Translations under genes and position numbers: made by a program
Source: Clostridiales bacterium UBA1742
GTDB lineage: Bacteria > Bacillota > Clostridia > TANB77 > CAG-508
DNA length: 44,891 bases
Reading direction: 5' to 3'
Assembly: GCA_002314935.1 (NCBI GenBank)
Contig: DCHW01000043.1
Coordinates: forward strand, 1-44,891
Notes under the pieces: generated by a model
Database searches by the model: none
What the model was told of the DNA's origin: nothing
The model's input: the letters and a program-made list of their open reading frames with translations, nothing else
In this document: positions 26,191-35,753 of the stretch, piece by piece
Layout: every line of letters starts with the position of its first letter
Position numbering within the stretch: position 1 is the stretch's first letter

Positions 26191-27148
26191 ATATCTCTAT
26201 ACTAATTTTACCATCTACATTTTTTATCTTAAAATTACTGTCAAATTCAGCCAGTCTACTTAATTTGCTCATTAGTTCTTCATTATTAGTTTTATTATCA
26301 AATATTATTGTAGAATTATCAATATTAATATTAATTTCTTTATCATCTTCAAGCATAAATTCTATTATTTCTACAAGCATATAAATTAAAATCTTTGAGT
26401 CACATTTTAAAACAATATCTTCATTATATTTAAAATTAATTCTAGCATATTTCATTTTCAACTCTATATCTAAAAGATTACTTAGTGTTTCATTTAATTT
26501 ACTAATTGTAATTTCTCCTAGATTGTCAAACTCCATATTTTGTGTCATTTCACCCAATTTGCCTATTGCAACATTTATATCTTCAGCAAATCTTTTTCTT
26601 TCTTCTTCAGTAAATTCTTCATCACTAGCTAATATGTCTGATAATGGACCAATTACCATTGATTCTTCTCTTATTTGACCTAAAACTTTTCCAAAGAACT
26701 TCCCTAGAAACTCATTACCATATTGTAACTTATTAATTTCATTTTTCTGCCTCTTTATTGTTTCTAAAAGTTCTGCTTGTTTTAAACTTGCCTTAACTAA
26801 CTGAATATTTTTTTCTTGTCCTTCTCCTTTATCTATATATCCTTGTATATCATATTTATCAAGCATTTCATCAGCAGGTAATGTTTCTGCATAGCCTGTT
26901 TGTAAATATATAATTATGTCTTTATTAAATTCTCTTACTCGTCTTATTACTTCATCACCATTGATATTGGGCTCCATATGATAATCTGTTAATAAAACAT
27001 GTATTGTATTATTTTTTAGATATTCAATTGCTTCTTCTGGGTCTGTAAAAGATATTACATCTATTCCTCTTTTCTTCAATCCCATTTCTAAAGGAAAAAT
27101 AAATGTTTCTTTATCATCTATAATCATTACTTTATTGATTTCTTGCAT
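26189..27148 (-). CDS. Response regulator with kinase-like C-terminal domain
   Basis: 319 residues from ATG 27148 (MQEINKVMIIDDKE) preceded by GGAGG; an ATG at 27163 overlaps that site. The receiver (VHVLLTDYHMEP-type Asp, YLQTGYAE, YIDKG) is followed by a long helical section and a domain resembling a degenerate GHKL fold (LVEIIEFMLEDDKEINI), lacking clear ATP-binding glycines. It is probably a phosphorelay or output-sequestering protein. It lies downstream of the histidine kinase, apparently in the same transcript as the NRPS. Confidence 0.75.
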   Translation of the reverse strand: MQEINKVMIIDDKETFIFPLEMGLKKRGIDVISFTDPEEAIEYLKNNTIHVLLTDYHMEPNINGDEVIRRVREFNKDIIIYLQTGYAETLPADEMLDKYDIQGYIDKGEGQEKNIQLVKASLKQAELLETIKRQKNEINKLQYGNEFLGKFFGKVLGQIREESMVIGPLSDILASDEEFTEEERKRFAEDINVAIGKLGEMTQNMEFDNLGEITISKLNETLSNLLDIELKMKYARINFKYNEDIVLKCDSKILIYMLVEIIEFMLEDDKEININIDNSTIIFDNKTNNEELMSKLSRLAEFDSNFKIKNVDGKISIEI

Positions 27149-27203
27149 TATATATACCTCCATTTTTAATACTATTATTTATATAATAATCGAACTTTTA
27201 ATT

Positions 27204-29177
27204 TTAGTCAATTTTTTTAGGTATTTTAATATAAAATATTGTTCCATCATTTTCGGCACTTTCAAATGAAATTTGTCCCTTAAAGTCAATTTGTATATTC
27301 ATTCCAGTAAAGAATAATCCTAATCCAGTTCCTTTTGCTCCTCTAGTTGTAAGCATTTCTTTGAATATACCTTTTTGAATTTCTTTAGGTATACCTCCTG
27401 CTTTATCTTCTATAGTAATATTAATATTTTCTTCTTCATCTTCAAAAGCATTAATATTTATATCACCACTTATTTTTCTTTCTTCATATGTTAATCTAGC
27501 ATTTTTTATTAAATTACTTAATGCTTGATATAATTTATTCTCAACACCATAAATTTGAATTTCGTTTTCTATTTTTAAATTAATTTTACCACCAATTTTC
27601 TCCATACTGTTTTCTTCTACTTTAATTAAATCTTTTAGCATATTGTTTAAACTAAAATAAACCTTTTCTGTATTATGATTGCCCAAAAATTGACTCATTG
27701 TTCCTTTAACTAAATCTAAAATTTCATTATTAGCTAATTTCATATTGTCTAAAACCTTTTTACATTGTACATCATCTTTCCTTATTTCATCATCATATAA
27801 TAAATCTATACATCCATCTATTGATGCAGAGTCATTTTTTATTGAATGAGCCATGTTAGTTGCACTATCTTCTAAACCCTCATATGTTGATTTCAATTCT
27901 ATAATTTTTTGTTGATCTATGAGTTTCTTTTGAATTTTATTATAATAATAAGCTAAATCTCCAAGTTCATCATTTGCCATAACTGGAACTATATTTGTAT
28001 CTTCAATATTATTCGAATCCAAAATATTTTTTAATGAATCAGATATTCTTTTCGTGTTCTTAGTAATATTTTTTGCCCATATATATAAAATAAAAGTATA
28101 AATAAATACAACAGTAATAATAATCATAAAATAATATAGTAATAGACTTTTATCAATAGTTGAAAATTTATATCCAACATACCAACTATTTCCACTATTA
28201 TCTCGAATTCTTATAGCATATATTTGTTCATCTACGCCGAATTTTTCGTAGAGCATTCCCTCTTCGAAATCATTATAAAAATAGTCTCTATAATCTAGTA
28301 CGAATTGACTGATTGTTTGTTCAGGGTTTGAAGTATATATACTTCTCTCATATGGAGAAATAATAAAATATATATCATCTTTATCGTTTAATGGAATAGT
28401 ATTTAACTTATTAATTAGTACATTCTTTTCTATAGCACTTGTTTCGTTTCTTAATTCTTTTAAATATACTTTATAATAATTTGCACTTGCTATCCCCTCT
28501 TTTTCAGTAGCTTTAGAATATCCTATTAAAGATAATAAAACAAGTATTACCGCAATAAATGGCATAGTTTGAAGTATTAGACTTTTTGTATTCCCAATTC
28601 TATATCCTATATCTTTCTTATTTATTATTATTAAATCATATGTAGATAATAATATTTTCTTTAAATAATTTTGAGTCGCTATAAAAGTTAATAATGATAC
28701 TATAGAAGTAATTGCAACAACTGCTAAGGTAAATTTTATTATTGTAAAGAATTGAATTAGCATAATTAAATTAAATATTATTCCAATACTTATAAACAAT
28801 AAAATTTGAATAATTAGAACTTTATATGGAATGTTTTGGCATTCTTTTCTAATATCTAAAACATCTTCATCTGTTATCTTTTTCAATGAATAATATTGTT
28901 TTAAATAAGCATTTATTTTTTTCATAATTATTTTAAATGATATTAAATGAATTGTTACCCCCAATATAAAAACTATAGTATACTGTTCTATATGAGTTAA
29001 AATTTGTACTTTTTCTTGGAATCCAAAATCTTCTGACAATGGTGGAAAATTCTGAATAATTGGCATAATAAAATACGTTATTATTACCATTATCAAATCT
29101 ATTAAAATAATAGAGAGACTAAATTTAATTTTTGAATTTTTCAATACTTTAATATTTTTTTCCCTATTTTGATCCAT
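27204..29177 (-). CDS. Membrane sensor histidine kinase
   Basis: 657 residues. About six membrane helices with an extracytoplasmic sensing loop between the last two (roughly residues 225-340), then a HAMP-like linker (AKNITKNTKRISDSLKNIL), a phosphoacceptor region with the candidate His in NMAHSIKNDSASIDG, and a GHKL ATPase (LSNLIKNARLTYEE, EDKAGGIPKEIQ, RGAKGTGLGLFFTG). ATG 29177 has an AGGTGG site; an in-frame GTG at 29186 would overlap the NRPS end. It starts 2 bp after the NRPS stop codon, so sensing and peptide production are probably co-expressed. Confidence 0.88.
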   Translation of the reverse strand: MDQNREKNIKVLKNSKIKFSLSIILIDLIMVIITYFIMPIIQNFPPLSEDFGFQEKVQILTHIEQYTIVFILGVTIHLISFKIIMKKINAYLKQYYSLKKITDEDVLDIRKECQNIPYKVLIIQILLFISIGIIFNLIMLIQFFTIIKFTLAVVAITSIVSLLTFIATQNYLKKILLSTYDLIIINKKDIGYRIGNTKSLILQTMPFIAVILVLLSLIGYSKATEKEGIASANYYKVYLKELRNETSAIEKNVLINKLNTIPLNDKDDIYFIISPYERSIYTSNPEQTISQFVLDYRDYFYNDFEEGMLYEKFGVDEQIYAIRIRDNSGNSWYVGYKFSTIDKSLLLYYFMIIITVVFIYTFILYIWAKNITKNTKRISDSLKNILDSNNIEDTNIVPVMANDELGDLAYYYNKIQKKLIDQQKIIELKSTYEGLEDSATNMAHSIKNDSASIDGCIDLLYDDEIRKDDVQCKKVLDNMKLANNEILDLVKGTMSQFLGNHNTEKVYFSLNNMLKDLIKVEENSMEKIGGKINLKIENEIQIYGVENKLYQALSNLIKNARLTYEERKISGDININAFEDEEENINITIEDKAGGIPKEIQKGIFKEMLTTRGAKGTGLGLFFTGMNIQIDFKGQISFESAENDGTIFYIKIPKKID

Positions 29178-29179
29178 AT

Positions 29180-32100
29180 TTACCACCTATTATTATTTAT
29201 AATTTCAATTAAATATTTTAAATATATATTACTTATCTTACTCCATTTAAAATTATTATCATTTAAAATATTAATAGTATTTTGAACTGAATATTCATTC
29301 AAATTATTTGTTAATATATATTCTTTAATATATTCACTACCAATTTCATCATAGTTTTTTAATAATTGTATAAAATCATTTTTGTTTACTATATTAATAT
29401 CATTTTTTAATACTTTAATAATATCTCTAATAGAAATCTCATTATTATTTACTATATGATAGATTTTTCTATTTTCATTTATTGATAAAATTTTTACAAT
29501 ACTACTAGCGCATTCATCTACAGGACTTAATTCAAGTTTAAAATCTAAATATGTTTTAGGAATGGCATTAATTTTTAATATTAACCTTATAGCATTTAAA
29601 AATGCATTATTATTATAATTTTCTTGAAATTTACCATCATAACTTCTTGGCATTATATTTCCAAGTCTAAATATTTTTGAATTAACATTTTCATTTAGAA
29701 TACATTTTTCAGCTATTAATTTTGTAATTAAATAAGGATTATTATTAAAAGATTGATTAATATTTATTGTATCTTCATCAAATATTTTATTAACAGTTTG
29801 ATCTTTTTTAAATCCAGCAATTGACAATGTTGAAATATGAGCTAATGAAATATTATTTTTACAAAACTCTAAAATATTTAATACACTAGTTACATTATCT
29901 TTATAAAACATTTCATATTTACCATAATGTCTAACATTTGCTGCGCAATTTATAACAGTATTAACTTTTGATTGAAGATAATTATATTCTTTAGCATCTA
30001 ATCCTAAATTTTCATTTACAATATCACCATCTAGTACTTCAATTTTTTTATCTAGTAATTCCTTTTCATACTTATTTAATTTAAAATAGAACTTTATTTT
30101 TTTATATAATCTTTCCTTACCTGTTAGATTTCCTTTGTTTCTGACTATACAATATATCTTTTTTATGCTTTCGTTATTTAGCAACTCATATAATATATGC
30201 ATTCCTAAAAATCCAGTAGCACCAGTAAGCAAGACATTATCTAAAATAAATTGTTTTGAATCATTCTTAATTTTAATACTTTTAATGTCATTTTCAATGT
30301 CTAACTTATTTTTTTCTGTTAAAAAATTTGCTAATTTTTCAACTGTTGTATATGTATATAAATCCTGCATAGTAATTTTACTATTATTTAGTAAAGAATA
30401 TATAACTGTCATATTTAAAGAGTCAATTCCTATGTCATCAATAAAATCATCATTAATAGAAAAACTCTCAATATTGCATTGTTTCTTTATTATTTCATAT
30501 ATTCTTTTTTCTTCTTGATTTCTTGGTAATACTTTTTTATTGTTTATAATATTTAAGTTTGCAATTTCTTTTAATCTATTTTTATCAATTTTGCCAGAAT
30601 TGTTACGTGGAAACTCATCCATTTTAATTACTTCTTTTATTCTCATATAAAAAGATAGTTTACTATTAATATAATTTTTTAAAGATTGTAAATCTATTTC
30701 CTCATTAGAACATATAAACAATACTAACGCTTTACTTGTATTTAAATTTACATCAACAATACAAAAATCATATTTATTACTAATTATATCACTTATCTTC
30801 TTCTCAACTTCATTTATAGATACTAAATATCCATTATTAATTTTAACCATATCATCTGTTCTGCCAATATATTCTAATTGTAAATCTTTATTTATCTTAA
30901 CAATATCACCCGTTTTATATATTCTTACAAAATCATCATCAACTATATTCTTTATTATTTTAAATTTACTATTTGTTATTTCTTCAAGATTTAAGTAACC
31001 TAAAGCAAGATTATTAATTGAATTTTTATCTTCATATAATACTAATTCCCCTTTTGTTTCAGTAGGTAAAATTTCATCAGATGAATTAACTACTAATGCA
31101 CGACTGCCATAAATAGGTTTTCCTATCGTTGAATAATTATTATCAATATTGTCTTTCTTTATTATAGAATATGTTGCAAACATTGTTGCTTCTGTCGGTC
31201 CATATAAATTTAATATTTTTAGATTTTGATATTTATGAAATAAATTCTCTACTGATTTTGGTTTAAATGTTTCTCCGTCCAGTCCCCAGTATTCTTAATG
31301 ATGATAAATCATATTTTCCATCTCTATCTACATTATTTATAAGTTCTAACCATTTAGGGACTAAAAAACTTCTTGTTATTTTTTCGTCCTGAATTATTTT
31401 AACAACTCTTTTAGGATTTAATTCTTCTTCTTTTGATATTAATACTAATTTTCCCCCATTTAATATAGAAGAATAAATGTCAATACCAGAAGCATCAAAT
31501 GAATATTTTAACAAGGACATTGAAACATCATCTTGACTTAATTTAAGATTAATATCATTATTTATTGAATTTAATAAGCCACAAACATTTTTATGCATTA
31601 AGTTTGTTCCTTTTGGATTTCCAGTTGATCCTGATGTATAAATTGTATAAATTATATCATCAGATGAATTAATGTTTTCAATATTATTTACATTTTGAGA
31701 AAAACTGTCATTATTTATAGTTAGGACATTGTAGTTCTCATTAAAATCATTTGCATAGTCTTTAGTAAGAATACACATTGGCTTACAGTCATTTAATATA
31801 TATTCTTTCCTTTCCTTATTTTCATCGGGTAAAATTGGAATATAGTATCCCCCAGATTTTATAACAGCAAACATTGCAATAATCATTTCTATACTTTTAT
31901 CAAATACAATTGCAACAGGCGTATTTCTTTTTACGCCATTATCTCTCAGTGTTTTTGCAACGTTGCATACTTTTCTATGAAAATCATAATAATTAATCTC
32001 TTCACTATTACATTTTATAGCGGTATTCTTAGAATATTTTTTGCAAACACTATCTATCATTTCAGAAATTGTAACATTTTTTTCTTTTACATTTCCCGTA

Positions 32101-33410
32101 TTATTAAATCTAACTAACTTTTTCTTTTCTTCATCAGTCAATATATTTATATTTTCAATAATAACATTATTTTGTTCAACTACTTGTTTTATAATATGTA
32201 TAAATATACTATGCATACTTTCTATTTTTGTATCTGTAAATAATTTTGTATTGTAATCATAATATATTTCTTTTTCACCTTTCATATTAGATAAATGTAT
32301 TGTTATAGGATTATTTTGTTTTTCACTAAAATACCATTTTGTTGTTCCAAAATCACCATCCAAATTATTTTGCAAGGTATTAATCTGATAAGAAAATCCT
32401 ATTTCAAAAATATTTGTATTTTGATTTATTTTAGCAAATTCTTTTTGAATTTCTGAATATGGAAATTTAGAATGCTTAAAAATTTTAAAATTATTACTAT
32501 TTATCTCTTTACACAAATCTATAAAATTTTTATTTGTTTCTACTCTAACATTTAAAGGTAAATTAGTTACAAATAAGCCAATACAATCTAATTCTGACTT
32601 ATTTCTATTTAAGAATGGTGTTCCAATATTAATATTTTTAATATTAAATATCTTATTAAAATATATTGATATTACAGCAATAAAAAAAGTATATTCCGTT
32701 ATTCTATTATTACTGCAAAATTCCTTAATTCTTATATCAATTGCATCATTTAAAGTAAATATTTTTCTTTTTGCATCATTATCTGCAATATCCTTATTAA
32801 ATACTCTCTCTGTTGATAAATTTTTGACATATTCTAGCCAAAAATTGTAATCATTAATATATCTTGTTGATGATTTATAATCATTAGCTTTTTTTATTAA
32901 ACTTGAATACTGCATTTTTTTTAGTTTTTTAATTTCTTCGTTACTATCAACAATAGGATATATTTCTTTTATTTGTTCTGCAACTTGAGTACTTCCCCAT
33001 GCGTCATTAATAATATGATGAACTTTATATAATACAAGAGTTATTCCATTACATTTTAAAATTTTGAATTCAAATAATTCTTTAAATATATCTATTGATA
33101 TACGTTTATAATTATCTATATATTCTTCTAATTTTTCTTCATCTTTTAAATTTATTAATTCTATTTCTTGATATGTATATTCTTCTATATATTGTTTTAT
33201 ATTGTTATTATTTTTTGTTAGTCTAATTCTAAATGAATCATTTAATTCAATTAATTTATTAAGTGTTCTTTCTAATTTATAATAATCTAAATCTCTATGA
33301 AATTTGATGCTAACTGTTAGGACATTACAAGTGTTATCACTTGTTAGAAGTGATTGTTCAACTTTTAAGATATTTTCTTGTGCATTTGTTAATTTGTAAT
33401 AATCCCTCAC
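29180..33410 (-). CDS. Single-module NRPS, C-A-PCP-reductase, requires one CGGN recoding
   Basis: 1,409 residues with CGGA at 31274-31277 as one codon. The condensation domain (about 1-430) has VHHIINDAWG, an HHxxxD-A variant. The adenylation domain (about 450-945) has YTSGSTGNPKG, GTGGETFKP (Gly712 recoded), NLYGPTEAT, YKTGD, GRTDDMVKINN and NNSGKIDKN. The carrier domain has GIDSLN (Ser near 997). The C-terminal thioester reductase has LLTGATGFLG and NPYLITK. Reductive release would give an aldehyde or alcohol of a short acyl-amino acid or dipeptide. GTG 33410 follows AGGAG. Without recoding the A domain is cut before its core motif GPTE. A domain specificity is not predicted. Confidence 0.93.
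31274..31277 (-). other. CGGA quadruplet recoding site in the NRPS A domain (Gly712)
   Basis: Preceded by GGA and followed by GAA ACA TTT. Four-base reading gives RILGTGGETFKP, the conserved GGE motif of adenylation domains. Normal reading gives GTGRRNI and a stop. Confidence 0.95.
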
Positions 33411-33437
33411 TTTAACATCTCCTTTACTTTTTTCTAT

Positions 33438-33466
33438 ATTTTACCATTTTATATATTTTTTTGCAA
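33438..33466 (-). promoter_or_regulatory. Promoter of the NRPS-kinase operon
   Basis: TTGCAA and TAAAAT on the minus strand with a 17-bp spacer, 28 bp before the GTG start of the NRPS. Confidence 0.65.
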
Positions 33467-33483
33467 CATAATCTATTATTATT

Positions 33484-33517
33484 AAAAAAGTAGTTTTACA
33501 CATTAATATAAAACTAC
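33484..33517 (-). terminator. Terminator after the aminomutase gene
   Basis: 9-bp perfect stem GTAGTTTTA/TAAAACTAC, 10-nt loop, U-run on the minus strand. It separates the tailoring operon from the NRPS operon. Confidence 0.9.
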
Positions 33518-33536
33518 ATATTTACGAATATTTTAT

Positions 33537-34757
33537 TTATTCGATAATTATTTTTTTATTTTCCCAAGTAGTTATAACATAGCCCTTCTCCGTTTGTTCT
33601 AGATTTTGTATAGGAAATAATGGAACTTTTCCTAATCCACCTTTTGCATTTAAAATATAAGTTGGCTTACACATTCCACTTGTATGTCCTTCTAAATGTT
33701 TCATTATTTCTAAACCTTTTTCTATACTTACTTGAAAATGTCCTGTTCCTTTTACTTGTTTTGGATGAAAAAGATAATATGGGATTACTCTCGCTTTTAC
33801 TAATTCCTCATTTGTTTTCTGCATTATATATTTATCATCATTTATACCTTTTAATAAAACCATCTGATTACGAACTTGAACGCCATGATCAACAAGTGTG
33901 TCTACAGCCTTTATTGCTTCAGGTGTTAACTCTAAAGCATGGTTAAATTGTGTAGCCACAAAAACTTTATATTTTCTTAACATTATAGCTAGCTCATCAT
34001 TAATTCGTTGAGGCATGGTTGCGAGTACACGAGTACCAAGTCTTAATATTTCTACATGTTTTATTGAGTATAATTTCTTTAGGATATCTTCAAGTTTCTC
34101 ATTAGTAACAGTAAGTGCATCTCCTCCAGTTATTAGAACTTCTCTAATTTCTTCATTTTCACGAATATATTTTATTGATTCATCTATCAATTCTTTTGAG
34201 GTTTCTATGTCTTTTTCGCCTATCAGACGCCTACGCTGACAATGCCTACAATAAGATGGGCATGAATTGGTTATATTTATAATTAATTTATTAGGATAAC
34301 GCCTAGTAATTGTACCAGATGGATTTGTAATCTTTTCAGACATTGGATCTAGTTCTCCAAAATCATCTAATTCTAAAACATTTGGAAAACATTGTTTTTT
34401 TATTGGACAATTTGGATTGTCAAAATTAATTAAAGATAAATAATATGGAGTAATAGCAAAACGATATATTTTACTTACTTTCATAATATCTTCACTCTCT
34501 TTTTGTGAAAAATTATGAATTTTTAACAATGTTTCAAGATTTGTTATTCTATTTTTCATCTGCCATTTTGGATCATTCCATTCTTCTTCCGTGCCATGTA
34601 AAATCTCTAATATTCTTAATTTATTTTTGTTTTTATTATCAATTGAAGTCTGGCTCATTCCAAATTCAACTTTTGATTTCCCTTTAATATCTAAAACTGC
34701 CTGTTTCTTTAATTCATTTGCCCTTTTTATAGATATTTTTCTATCTTTTTCTAACAT
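33537..34757 (-). CDS. eam: KamA-family aminomutase, probable glutamate 2,3-aminomutase
   Basis: 406 residues. Radical SAM/PLP enzyme with the cluster motif C166-x3-C170-x2-C173 (NSCPSYCRHC), ITGGDAL and the PLP lysine K377 in GGLGK. The two Asp residues by which lysine 2,3-aminomutase binds the substrate amine are replaced: K333 in HPKQVKG and N370 in ILNAKGG. The same K/N pair distinguishes the known glutamate 2,3-aminomutase, so the predicted reaction is L-glutamate to beta-glutamate. ATG 34757 follows GGGAG. It is the last gene of the tailoring operon, 21 nt after the ATP-grasp gene, so beta-glutamate is a possible building block. Lysine mutase is the alternative. Confidence 0.85.
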   Translation of the reverse strand: MLEKDRKISIKRANELKKQAVLDIKGKSKVEFGMSQTSIDNKNKNKLRILEILHGTEEEWNDPKWQMKNRITNLETLLKIHNFSQKESEDIMKVSKIYRFAITPYYLSLINFDNPNCPIKKQCFPNVLELDDFGELDPMSEKITNPSGTITRRYPNKLIINITNSCPSYCRHCQRRRLIGEKDIETSKELIDESIKYIRENEEIREVLITGGDALTVTNEKLEDILKKLYSIKHVEILRLGTRVLATMPQRINDELAIMLRKYKVFVATQFNHALELTPEAIKAVDTLVDHGVQVRNQMVLLKGINDDKYIMQKTNEELVKARVIPYYLFHPKQVKGTGHFQVSIEKGLEIMKHLEGHTSGMCKPTYILNAKGGLGKVPLFPIQNLEQTEKGYVITTWENKKIIIE

Positions 34758-34778
34758 TTATTTTACTCCCAATAACTA

Positions 34779-35729
34779 TTATTTAAAAATTGATTTTTCC
34801 ATATTTTTAGTACTCGGTAAATCTTGATTATAAAATGCTCTGTAATTATATTCAAAAATAGAAGGTAAGTGACTTTTCTGTAATAAAGCATCTACTGTTG
34901 CTATAGTTCCTCCAAATCGTGGGTTAGTTTCAACTAAATATAGCTCATTATTTGCAAATATAAAATCAATATTTAAAATACCTCGATAACCATCTTCTTG
35001 AACTTTTTTACATATTTCCGTAGTATATTTAATTAGTTTTTCTTTAACTATTGGTTGAATCTCTATATCATATTCTGATCCTATCCATTCAATATTATAA
35101 GATAATTCAAATTGTTGTTGAGCAGGTGGCATTATTTCAATTTGTCTATCATTTATCATGCCATATATTGTATAAGATAAATTATCTTTTTGATATGCAG
35201 AAATAGAATATTCTTGATTAGGCTTAAGCATTCCTTTTATTTGATTAAAATTATTATTATTACAATAAAATGTTTTTGCTCCACCACTACCTAATGGAGA
35301 TTGTATTATTAATTCACTTGAAATACTTTTCAATAAATCACAATTAAAATCATTGCCTTTAATTGTATAATATTCAAGCATCGGAACTATACCTTTAAAA
35401 TATTTTCTTGTTTTTATCTTATTATCTAAAATCTCTAATAACTTGTCAGAGTTTTTACATATTTGTTTAACATTGCTTGGCAATCTACATTTTGAAAATA
35501 ACCTTGGATTATAAGCCATTATCTCCGTAGGCTCTTTTATTGTCTCAATTACTTTATTATAAATATCTATTTCTCTTAAATTGTTATCATCATTCCAAAA
35601 TTCAAATGGTATGTCATCATGATAAGCAACATTATTATTTTTATTATCCCCAATTAGAGTTATAGATGAATCAAAAAATTTTGTATATTTAATAGTCTTT
35701 TGTTTTGGTCCAACAAATACTCTTTTCAT
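34779..35729 (-). CDS. ATP-grasp carboxylate-amine ligase
   Basis: 316 residues. It has an N-terminal pre-ATP-grasp region, a central ATP-binding lid (IIQSPLGSGGAKTFYCNNNN) and the metal-binding end LNIDFIFANNELYLVETNPR followed by FGG. ATP-grasp enzymes of this layout join an activated carboxylate to an amine. Between a radical SAM enzyme and the aminomutase, it may condense the beta-amino acid with a partner; the substrates cannot be read from the sequence. Confidence 0.85.
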   Translation of the reverse strand: MKRVFVGPKQKTIKYTKFFDSSITLIGDNKNNNVAYHDDIPFEFWNDDNNLREIDIYNKVIETIKEPTEIMAYNPRLFSKCRLPSNVKQICKNSDKLLEILDNKIKTRKYFKGIVPMLEYYTIKGNDFNCDLLKSISSELIIQSPLGSGGAKTFYCNNNNFNQIKGMLKPNQEYSISAYQKDNLSYTIYGMINDRQIEIMPPAQQQFELSYNIEWIGSEYDIEIQPIVKEKLIKYTTEICKKVQEDGYRGILNIDFIFANNELYLVETNPRFGGTIATVDALLQKSHLPSIFEYNYRAFYNQDLPSTKNMEKSIFK

Positions 35730-35753
35730 AATTTAAATCACCTTTCATGAATT

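Noticed and set aside
7376..31277. The eleven frame breaks as sequencing or assembly errors
   Set aside because: Errors would hit homopolymers and all three codon phases and would not choose CGG at conserved glycine positions eleven times. Out-of-frame CGG (about fifty) shows no associated indels.
7376..31277. A plain triplet reassignment of CGG
   Set aside because: A new triplet meaning would not change the reading frame; here the frame shifts by +1 at every site.
4406..33410. addA, PBP, spoIIQ, spoIID, sigF, recombinase and NRPS as pseudogenes
   Set aside because: All motifs are intact outside the CGGN sites, there are no other stops, and essential or operon-conserved genes are involved. 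Decay would give varied lesions.
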